Shown here: positions 7,853-13,745 of the stretch, one piece after another
Position numbering within the stretch: the stretch's first letter is position 1
How the letters are laid out: the number at the start of each line of letters is the position of its first letter
From: JALSKU01 sp964556545
GTDB taxonomy: Bacteria; Campylobacterota; Campylobacteria; Campylobacterales; JALSKU01
Assembly (NCBI GenBank): GCA_964556545.1
Contig: CAZKWE010000001.1
Coordinates: 1 to 13,745, forward strand
Length of the DNA: 13,745 nucleotides
Reading direction: 5' to 3'
Translations under genes and position numbers: made by a program
Notes under the pieces: model-generated
Seen by the model: only the letters and a program-made list of their open reading frames with translations
Told to the model about the DNA's origin: nothing
Database searches by the model: none

Positions 7853-8872
7853 TTATTTGGCTATTAGTCTATCAGGTATTTTGATACCTTTTTCTCTGTA
7901 AAATTTTGCAGCCCCCGGATGCAGCGGCATCGGAAGACCGTCAATAGCCTTTTGAAGACTCATAGCAAGTGTAGCTTTATGCACACTATGCAAAAATGCT
8001 AAATTTTCATAGATGGTTTTTGTCAAAAGATATACAACTTCTTCGGGAGTATCTTTAGAACATACAAGCAAGTTAGGCTGAGCGATAGTATAGACATCTT
8101 TTTTAAGACCGGGGTAAGTTCCTGATTTTATAACAAATCTTGTCCATACGGGATATGAAGCTTGGATTTTTTTTATATCGGCATCGCTGAATTCGAGGAT
8201 TTTTATCTTATCTGCTCCGATAGTTGCAAATGCATTTGTAACAGCACTTGCCGGAGGACCCGCAGGAATATTCATACCGTCAATTTTTCTGTTTTGCAAA
8301 GCTTTTGCACTTGGAGTATATCCAAGATACTGCAAATTCATTTTGTTGTAATCAATTCCTAAAGTTTTCATAATGGTTTGACCGGAAACTCTTGTTCCTG
8401 AATTTCTCTTACCTATAGAAAAAGCTCTTCCGTAAAGATTTTTAAGATCCATTATATTGCCGGTAGGGGCATATTTGTTGTAAACTACAAAATGCTCAAC
8501 ATTTTGCCAAAGCATTGTAATACTTCTTAAATTTTTTCTTGGATGTCCTTCATATTTACCTTTTCCCTGCCATGCCATAGAGCCGAAAAGTCCCTGAAGA
8601 ATACCAAAGTTTACTTCACCTTTATCAAGCATATCAACATTTTCTCCACTTCCGGCACTTGTTATGGCTGAAAATGTCATTTTATATTTTTTCGCAAGTT
8701 TTAAACTGGCAATCGTAGCAATACCTACTCCAACAGGATAATATGTGCCGCCTGTGCTGGCTGTAGCAATAATAAACTTTTGCTCTTTCTTGCCGGCATT
8801 TGCCCCTATAACAAGTGATGAAGCCACTACTGATGTAAGCAAAAGTTTTTTAAAAAATGAAACTTTATGCAT
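7853..8872 (-). CDS. TAXI-family TRAP transporter solute receptor
   Basis: A periplasmic substrate-binding protein that delivers its ligand to the adjacent fused TRAP permease. From the ATG at 8870-8872 it has 339 residues: a signal peptide with basic start MHKVSFFKK, a hydrophobic core and an ANA cleavage site near residue 26, with no lipobox cysteine, so it should be soluble. Family marks are IATASTGGTYYPVGVGIA (35-52), the ITSAGSGENVDML region (70-82) with GEVNFGILQG (85-94), and the C-terminal LHPGAAKFYREKGI (317-330). TAXI proteins studied elsewhere bind glutamate-like or other carboxylates, but the ligand here is unknown. The frame extends upstream to 8920, but that start would bury the signal peptide and lacks a ribosome binding site, so 8872 is preferred. 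A promoter sits directly upstream. Confidence 0.93.
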   Translation of the reverse strand: MHKVSFFKKLLLTSVVASSLVIGANAGKKEQKFIIATASTGGTYYPVGVGIATIASLKLAKKYKMTFSAITSAGSGENVDMLDKGEVNFGILQGLFGSMAWQGKGKYEGHPRKNLRSITMLWQNVEHFVVYNKYAPTGNIMDLKNLYGRAFSIGKRNSGTRVSGQTIMKTLGIDYNKMNLQYLGYTPSAKALQNRKIDGMNIPAGPPASAVTNAFATIGADKIKILEFSDADIKKIQASYPVWTRFVIKSGTYPGLKKDVYTIAQPNLLVCSKDTPEEVVYLLTKTIYENLAFLHSVHKATLAMSLQKAIDGLPMPLHPGAAKFYREKGIKIPDRLIAK

Positions 8873-8877
8873 TTTTT

Positions 8878-8883
8878 CTCCTT
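8878..8883 (-). promoter_or_regulatory. Ribosome binding site of the TAXI receptor gene
   Basis: AAGGAG (read on the - strand) lies 5 bases before the ATG at 8870-8872. It is among the strongest sites in the window, fixes the start just ahead of a proper signal peptide, and suits a protein needed in excess in the periplasm. Confidence 0.85.
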
Positions 8884-8899
8884 TTTTTAAAGTAAGAAA

Positions 8900-8908
8900 A
8901 TTATAGCA
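8900..8908 (-). promoter_or_regulatory. Extended -10 promoter for the TAXI-TRAP genes
   Basis: The - strand reads TGCTATAAT, a perfect extended -10 element (TG, one base, TATAAT), preceded by T-rich sequence and no TTGACA-like -35 box. That is the usual form of a housekeeping promoter in Campylobacterota. Transcription would start near 8893, leaving about a 20-base leader before the receptor ATG. It lies in the 66-base gap after the response regulator gene, so the transport genes can be expressed apart from the sensor genes. Confidence 0.7.
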
Positions 8909-8938
8909 TAAAAATATCAAAATAGTTTTAAAAAAATT

Positions 8939-9634
8939 CTATTTCTTTTCTATCAAATAACCTAAACCTTTTCTTGAAATTATAAAATCATTATCTTTTA
9001 TCTTATCTTTTACCCTTTTCATCGTGGTTCTCAAGGTTGAATCAGAGACATCTTTGTCACCCCATACGGATTTTTTCAAATCTTCATTTGAGATAATTTT
9101 ATCAATATTGTTAATAAGTGTTTCGATAAGTAACGATTCTTTTTTTGAAAATTTTATATTTTCATTATTTCTGTACAACGACCTACTATCTTTATCATAT
9201 CTGTAAGTATCATTTAGTCTGATAAAGTTTAAACTTTTTTTGTCTTTTAGCATATCCTCTTTTATCTTTTTAAGAAGTTCCATCATTTTATCAATATCCA
9301 ATGGCTTTACAAAATATCCGGCAATATTCAATCCGATAGCCCTAAAAAGATACTCTTCATCTTTATAGGCTGAAACTATAATGAATTTTTGATTTTTATT
9401 TAGTTTAGTCATTTTTTCTATCATAGAGAGTCCGTCAACTTTTGGCATTTTTATATCAGTTATGACCAAATCATAAGAATCTCCGGAAGTCAAAGTTTTT
9501 TTATACAGTCTGTAGCCTTCTTCACCGTTTTTTACAATATCTACAGTATCAAAAAGATTGTTTAGATAAAATGTCAGTATATCTCTTGCATCTTTTTCAT
9601 CTTCTGCTAAAAGAACTCTTGTGCTATTGCTCAT
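8939..9634 (-). CDS. OmpR/PhoB-type response regulator
   Basis: A two-domain DNA-binding regulator of 231 residues, presumably phosphorylated by the kinase encoded just upstream. The receiver domain (about 4-125) has the acidic pair E11/D12, phosphoacceptor D60 in LVITDIKMPKVDG, the switch serine S88 in IIVSAY and conserved K110 in YFVKP. The C-terminal winged-helix domain (about 150-230) has KFSKKESLLIETLI, a VWGD turn, the recognition helix STLRTTMKRVKDKI and the final hairpin ISRKGLGYLI. The ATG at 9632-9634 has GAGGAG ahead of it; a frame extension to a TTG at 9658 only adds residues before the receiver. Its start overlaps the kinase stop by 11 bases, so the pair is translationally coupled. 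The transport promoter just downstream is the natural candidate target, but no operator can be proven. Confidence 0.93.
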   Translation of the reverse strand: MSNSTRVLLAEDEKDARDILTFYLNNLFDTVDIVKNGEEGYRLYKKTLTSGDSYDLVITDIKMPKVDGLSMIEKMTKLNKNQKFIIVSAYKDEEYLFRAIGLNIAGYFVKPLDIDKMMELLKKIKEDMLKDKKSLNFIRLNDTYRYDKDSRSLYRNNENIKFSKKESLLIETLINNIDKIISNEDLKKSVWGDKDVSDSTLRTTMKRVKDKIKDNDFIISRKGLGYLIEKK

Positions 9635-12323
9635 TTTCCAACTCCTCAATAGGCACAATCAATTCAAAAATAACTCCATTCGGGATATTTTTTACATTGA
9701 TTTTACCTTTTAAATTTTTTTCTATAATCACTTTTGACATATAAAGACCGATTCCCGTACCCTGCGTTTCAAATTTTGTTGTAAAGTAAGGCTCAAAAAT
9801 CCTTTCGATAATGTTATCATCAATATTGCCACCGTTATTTTGTATAGATATGATAGCAAAATTTTTCTTACTATCAAAATTTTTAATCTCATATTTTATA
9901 TTTTTACCGGCAACTTTTTTTGCAACTATTTTTACATTTCCCTGAAATTTCTCTTTTTCTCTTCTTTGAAGTATCGCATCTTTGGCATTATTTAAAATAT
10001 TTAAAATACTCTGTTTCAATTCATTCTCATAAGTATATAAAACTATCTTTTCTTTTGAAAAAAAATCGATTTTGATATTGTTGCTGTAAAACTGATCCTC
10101 TACAATTTTAAGAGTAGTTTTTATAGAATCTTCCAAAACAAAATAATTTTTACTTTTTGAAGGTTTATAAAAATTTCTAAAATCATCTATAGTTTGAGAC
10201 ATATACTCTATCTGAGTTTTGGCTCTGTTGATATAATCTTGAAGCATCTCTTTGGAAAAATTTTTATTTGCACAATTGTCTCTGATAAAATGAAGAATCA
10301 ATTGGACATTGTTAAGAGGCTGTCTCCATTGATGAGAAATACTACCCAACATTCCGCCCATAGATGCAAGTTTGTTTTGCTGAATGATAAAAGCATCTTT
10401 TTGTCTGTTTTTTTCTATCTCTTCTTTAACCCTTACTTTTAAATCTTCCTGAACACTTTTTAATTTGGTTATATCATAAATATATCCGTAAAACCCGTTA
10501 ACTTCACCAAAATCATCTTTCAAAAGCAAAACTCTTGAATAAATCCATTTTATCTTTCCCGCATTATCCACAATTCTGTATATTTTACTAAAACTTTTTT
10601 GTGATGTCTCAATGGCATAGTTTATCCTATTTCTCAAAATCTCTCTGTCTTTCTCATAAACTATGTCCATAAAATCTATCTTTCCTATTTCAAAACTGCC
10701 CTTAAAGTATCCGTAATTTTTTATACTGTTTGATACAAATTCTATACTTAAATTTTTATCATTTCTCCATTTAAATATAATAATTCTTCCATCTTCAACC
10801 AATAATTCTACATTTAACAACTCTTTTGAGAGTCTTTTGTTTTTATCTATATCCATACTCATCATAAGCATTCTTTTGTACTCTTTTTCCTCATTGACAA
10901 ATATCTTACCCCGTGCCAATATCCACTTGTAGCCATTATGCTTGGTTTTTAGTCTGTATTCGCATACTAAATGTTCTCTTTTTCCATCAAATATTTCATC
11001 AAACTGCATTTGAACTGTATTTTTATCATCTTTATGAATAAGATTGAACCAGTCACCGAATGTTTTTATATCATTTCTGTCATATCCTGAGATTTCAAGC
11101 CATTTTTTGGAAAAATATATACTGTTTTTTATAAAATCTATATCCCACATTCCGTCATTTGAAGCGATAATTGCCAATTCAAATCTCTTCTTCCAATGTT
11201 GCAAAGACTCTTTTCTTAAAGTCAGTCTTCTGTTGTATCTTGCAAATACATCTTTTACGAATCTTGCAAACAAAACAGAAGAGACGATAAGCAAAAGCAT
11301 TATAAACAAAACAGTTATGACAATTTTATATAGCATCGAATGATAGTAACTTTTTATTTCTGCTACTGCTTCTTTTTTTTGTGCAAATGCATCTTTTTTA
11401 TTGTACTCGATAGCAATAATAAATTTAAATTTACTCATCAAAAAAACTCTGTTTTTAAAGTTTTCATTCTCTTTTTCATATTTTTTATAATAATCAAGTA
11501 TCTTAAATTTGGTATCATTTAAAGCAGTTGTATTAATCTTGGATATTTTATACAATTTTTTATGGCCAAAAAAATTGTATACCTCTTTATCTATCATGTC
11601 ATAAAACCATATATAGTCTTTACCTTTCTTTTTAATAGCAGACATAATTATATTTTTGGTTATATCCCTTAAATTATCGATAGTGGAAAATGCACCTATA
11701 AAAAAGGGTTGATTTTGTATATAAATTTTATCAAAAAAAGTTACTCTGACAGTTTTTTTTACATCGTCTATCCAGTATTGGAAATTGTCACCGCCTTGAG
11801 AATAAATGTATTTTAAAACAAGCCTGTTATACTTTTTTGCATCTTTTTCTCCAAAAATTAATTCTCTAAGATAGGCAATAAGAGCTTCTCCCTTGTAAAT
11901 ATCAAGAGTATCTCCTCTAAAAAGTGCGAATGTTATATTTTTTCTTTTTTCGATATTTTCAAGATATTTTATAATCTCTTTGAAATCTCTCCCGTCCAAT
12001 CCCAGCCTTTGTATATATCCGCTTGCTTTGTATACGACTTTTTTAAGTTTTTTTTCGGCACTTGATATATTTTTTGTAAAATCTTTTCTGATATTTCTTA
12101 CAAAAACATAAAGCTTCTCTTTTTCTTGAAATTCATATCTTATAATAGCTCTTTCTTTGATTGACTCAATCTCTTTTTGCTGTTTTGTATTGATGACGAT
12201 ATATGATACCGCCAGGATAAAAGCACTAAGCAGTATCAGAAAGATAGTAGGTATATAAGTGATAACTTTTTCTATATTTTCCAAATTGTATAATTTTCTT
12301 TTTATCATATAAAATTTTATCAT
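9624..12323 (-). CDS. Membrane sensor histidine kinase (Cache-like periplasmic domain, two PAS domains)
   Basis: An 899-residue sensor kinase. Layout: a first membrane helix (about 22-44), a periplasmic region of about 285 residues (45-330) resembling a Cache-type ligand-binding domain, a second membrane helix (about 332-354), a PAS domain (about 380-495), a second PAS domain (about 510-625), a coiled coil (about 620-650), then the dimerisation/phosphoacceptor domain with H664 in SISHQWRQPLN, and the ATPase domain. The N box (NILNNAKDAI, 775-784), F box (FEPYFTTK, 843-850) and G2 box (GTGIGL, 855-860) are intact, but the G1 box reads NNGGNI (829-834) where DNGGGI is expected. The overlap with the OmpR-type regulator defines its partner. 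The start is uncertain: ATG codons at residues 1 and 6 lie in a small duplication and neither has a good ribosome binding site; the alternative start is at 12308. The ligand is unknown; a carboxylate would fit the neighbouring transporter. Confidence 0.9.
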   Translation of the reverse strand: MIKFYMIKRKLYNLENIEKVITYIPTIFLILLSAFILAVSYIVINTKQQKEIESIKERAIIRYEFQEKEKLYVFVRNIRKDFTKNISSAEKKLKKVVYKASGYIQRLGLDGRDFKEIIKYLENIEKRKNITFALFRGDTLDIYKGEALIAYLRELIFGEKDAKKYNRLVLKYIYSQGGDNFQYWIDDVKKTVRVTFFDKIYIQNQPFFIGAFSTIDNLRDITKNIIMSAIKKKGKDYIWFYDMIDKEVYNFFGHKKLYKISKINTTALNDTKFKILDYYKKYEKENENFKNRVFLMSKFKFIIAIEYNKKDAFAQKKEAVAEIKSYYHSMLYKIVITVLFIMLLLIVSSVLFARFVKDVFARYNRRLTLRKESLQHWKKRFELAIIASNDGMWDIDFIKNSIYFSKKWLEISGYDRNDIKTFGDWFNLIHKDDKNTVQMQFDEIFDGKREHLVCEYRLKTKHNGYKWILARGKIFVNEEKEYKRMLMMSMDIDKNKRLSKELLNVELLVEDGRIIIFKWRNDKNLSIEFVSNSIKNYGYFKGSFEIGKIDFMDIVYEKDREILRNRINYAIETSQKSFSKIYRIVDNAGKIKWIYSRVLLLKDDFGEVNGFYGYIYDITKLKSVQEDLKVRVKEEIEKNRQKDAFIIQQNKLASMGGMLGSISHQWRQPLNNVQLILHFIRDNCANKNFSKEMLQDYINRAKTQIEYMSQTIDDFRNFYKPSKSKNYFVLEDSIKTTLKIVEDQFYSNNIKIDFFSKEKIVLYTYENELKQSILNILNNAKDAILQRREKEKFQGNVKIVAKKVAGKNIKYEIKNFDSKKNFAIISIQNNGGNIDDNIIERIFEPYFTTKFETQGTGIGLYMSKVIIEKNLKGKINVKNIPNGVIFELIVPIEELENEQ
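9642..9647 (-). promoter_or_regulatory. Ribosome binding site of the response regulator gene
   Basis: GAGGAG (read on the - strand) sits 7 bases before the ATG at 9632-9634 and inside the last codons of the kinase gene. It decides the regulator start and implies translation coupled to the kinase. Confidence 0.8.
12314..12322 (-). promoter_or_regulatory. Possible -10 element near the histidine kinase start
   Basis: The - strand reads TGATAAAAT, which fits an extended -10 (TG, one base, TAAAAT) with T/A-rich sequence upstream. It overlaps the first possible ATG of the kinase gene. If it is a real promoter, its transcript would begin near or past the second ATG (12306-12308), giving an almost leaderless message, so an undetected promoter further upstream is equally possible. 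Confidence 0.25.
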
Positions 12324-12339
12324 ATTTTTAAAGAATAAC

Positions 12340-12347
12340 TGTATAAT
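12340..12347 (+). promoter_or_regulatory. -10 promoter element for the LhgO-family gene
   Basis: TGTATAAT contains a perfect TATAAT (12342-12347) with TG directly in front and AT-rich sequence upstream, with no -35 box. Transcription would begin near 12354, giving about a 24-base leader with an AAAAGAG ribosome binding site (12366-12372) before the ATG at 12378. It lies in the 54-base divergent gap shared with the kinase gene. Confidence 0.6.
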
Positions 12348-12377
12348 TGTAAATTATTTTTCAACAAAAGAGTAAAA

Positions 12378-13562
12378 ATGTATGATTATGTAATAATCGG
12401 CGGCGGAATTATAGGTCTTAGTATGGCAAAAGCCATAATGCAAGCCAATGCCGATATATCCATACTTATCATAGAAAAGGAAAGAAATGTCGCTATGCAT
12501 GCTTCCGGTAGAAACAGTGGGGTTTTGCATGCAGGATTTTACTATAGTGCAGATTCTTTAAAAGCTAAATTTGCAAAAGCGGGCAATAAAGAAATGCACG
12601 AATACTGCAAAAAAAACAATTTAAAAATCAATGAATGCGGCAAAGTTGTCTTGGCTCAAAATGAAGATGAAATCAAAGGACTTGAAGAGTTAAAAAAAAG
12701 AGGTGAAACAAATGGTGTAGAATTGTACTGGATAGATGAAAAAGAGTTGAAAGACAAATACCCAAATTTAAGAACTACCAAAAAAGCTCTGTACTCACCT
12801 ACAACTGCTACAATTGATCCCAAAGAAGTTTGTTTAAGTATTGCCAAAGACCTTCAAAAAAACGGAGCAATTATATATACCGATACAAAATATATAAAAA
12901 GAGAATCAAAAAACTCTATCCTTAGCACCGGCGGAGAAATTAAATACAAAAAACTTATAAACTGTGCGGGGCTTTATGCCGATAAGATTGCGAAAGATTT
13001 CGGACTTTCAAGCCAATATACCATTATCCCTTTCAAAGGTATTTATTTAAAAGATAAAAAAAACAGATCAAATCTAAAAACAAATGCTTATCCCGTACCA
13101 AATTTGAAAAATCCGTTTCTGGGTGTTCATTTCACCTATGCGGTTGACGGAAGTGCCAAGATAGGTCCTACTGCAATTCCTGCTTTATGGAGAGAAAATT
13201 ACAAAGGATTTGATAATTTCAGTTTAAAAGAGATGCTAAATATACTGCATTATGAAACAAAACTTTTTTTTACCAATGCTTTCGGGTTTAGATCTTTGGC
13301 CTATGAAGAAATACGAAAATATTATAAACCTTATCTTTTAAAGCTGACTTCATCATTGACAACACATATGAATTTAAAGGGATACGACTCTTGGACAACT
13401 CCCGGAATAAGAGCTCAACTTCTTGATATTCAAACATTGGAATTGGTACAGGACTTTATAGTCCAAAATGAGGAAAATTCCGTGCATATTTTAAATGCGG
13501 TTTCACCTGCATTTACTTCTGCATTTCCGTTTACAAGATGGGTAGTGCAAAATTATTTGTAA
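12378..13562 (+). CDS. lhgO: L-2-hydroxyglutarate dehydrogenase/oxidase family FAD protein
   Basis: A DAO-fold FAD enzyme of 394 residues that matches the LhgO (YgaF) family, which oxidises L-2-hydroxyglutarate to 2-oxoglutarate and passes electrons to the membrane quinone pool. Visible marks are the FAD-binding GGGIIGL (8-14) with acidic E33 ending the second strand, the family's ASGRNSGVLHAGFYY (42-56), INCAGLYAD (194-202), PFKGIYL (218-224), and the closing GIRAQLLD (343-350) and NAVSPAFTSAF (373-383). It is somewhat shorter than E. coli LhgO (about 422). It has its own promoter and lies divergent from the kinase gene, with a small unknown gene 31 bases downstream. Relatives acting on other hydroxy or amino acids share the fold, so the exact substrate is inferred. 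Its placement next to a carboxylate-type transporter supports a role in using an imported organic acid. Confidence 0.82.
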   Translation: MYDYVIIGGGIIGLSMAKAIMQANADISILIIEKERNVAMHASGRNSGVLHAGFYYSADSLKAKFAKAGNKEMHEYCKKNNLKINECGKVVLAQNEDEIKGLEELKKRGETNGVELYWIDEKELKDKYPNLRTTKKALYSPTTATIDPKEVCLSIAKDLQKNGAIIYTDTKYIKRESKNSILSTGGEIKYKKLINCAGLYADKIAKDFGLSSQYTIIPFKGIYLKDKKNRSNLKTNAYPVPNLKNPFLGVHFTYAVDGSAKIGPTAIPALWRENYKGFDNFSLKEMLNILHYETKLFFTNAFGFRSLAYEEIRKYYKPYLLKLTSSLTTHMNLKGYDSWTTPGIRAQLLDIQTLELVQDFIVQNEENSVHILNAVSPAFTSAFPFTRWVVQNYL

Positions 13563-13593
13563 AATATAAAATTAGCAAAAAAAGGATAATGCA

Positions 13594-13745
13594 ATGAACA
13601 GCAAACTAAAAACATTGGTTTTTTTAATTTTTATAATTATACTTATACCGTTTGGATACAAACAGTATATAAACAAAAAAATTATAAATGAGATAAACTC
13701 GCTTAACCAAAAAGGTTTTTTGCTAACATTGCAAAAAGATGAAAG
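13594..13745 (+). CDS. Unknown membrane-anchored protein, N-terminal part (3' end outside window)
   Basis: I do not recognise this gene. An ATG at 13594 follows a good AAAGGA ribosome binding site (13581-13586), and the frame stays open to the window edge for about 50 residues. The product starts MNSKLK, then a hydrophobic stretch LVFLIFIIILIPFGY (residues 8-22), which would be a single membrane anchor or uncleaved signal, then a charged segment with YINKKIINEINSLNQKG. This fits a protein held in the inner membrane with its bulk in the periplasm. It begins 31 bases after the LhgO-family gene and is probably cotranscribed with it. Confidence 0.65.
   Translation, partial: MNSKLKTLVFLIFIIILIPFGYKQYINKKIINEINSLNQKGFLLTLQKDE

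Noticed and set aside
8873..8920. Longer start for the TAXI receptor at 8920
   Set aside because: It would place 16 extra residues before the signal peptide, overlap the promoter and miss the strong AAGGAG site that serves the start at 8872.
9635..9658. Upstream TTG start for the response regulator
   Set aside because: The extra residues precede the receiver domain and include the codons that make up the GAGGAG site serving the ATG at 9634.
5843..12323. Idea that the - strand block is a mobile element or genomic island
   Set aside because: No transposase, integrase, flanking repeat or tRNA is visible, and base composition looks like that of the neighbouring genes.

Overview
The window is AT-rich bacterial DNA that fits the Campylobacterota (the former Epsilonproteobacteria). 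The evidence is the block thrB-ylxR-infB-rbfA-rimP-ribD behind a short TsaB-like gene, the compact overlapping genes, extended -10 (TGnTATAAT) promoters without a clear -35 box, and a histidine kinase of the 'HQWRQPLN' type common in that phylum. I cannot fix the genus from sequence alone. No rRNA, tRNA, CRISPR array, insertion sequence or attachment site is visible, and no gene-free stretch exceeds about 70 bases.

Region 1 (1-5797, + strand) is a housekeeping operon: the 3' end of a probable tsaB-like gene, thrB (homoserine kinase), ylxR (small RNA-binding protein), infB (translation factor IF-2), rbfA and rimP (30S subunit maturation) and ribD (riboflavin synthesis). Each junction is either a gap of a few bases or a 7-11 base overlap, so transcription and translation are probably coupled throughout. 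Two starts are decided by ribosome binding sites: infB begins at an ATG at 1402, and rbfA at a TTG at 4025.

Region 2 (5843-12323, - strand) is a co-directional signalling and transport block. In transcription order it holds a membrane-bound Cache/PAS histidine kinase, an OmpR-type response regulator, a secreted TAXI-family solute receptor and a fused TRAP permease. The kinase and regulator genes overlap by 11 bases. The receptor has its own strong extended -10 promoter. A perfect 10-bp hairpin sits between receptor and permease and may set their expression ratio.

Region 3 (12378-13745, + strand) is divergent from the kinase gene and holds an LhgO-family FAD enzyme (L-2-hydroxyglutarate dehydrogenase) followed by the start of an unknown membrane-anchored protein.

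The most interesting reading is that regions 2 and 3 form one accessory module that senses, imports and oxidises a small organic acid, possibly a C5 acid such as 2-hydroxyglutarate or 2-oxoglutarate. This is inferred from neighbourhood and enzyme family, not shown by the sequence. The kinase also has an altered ATP-binding G1 box, which deserves a check.
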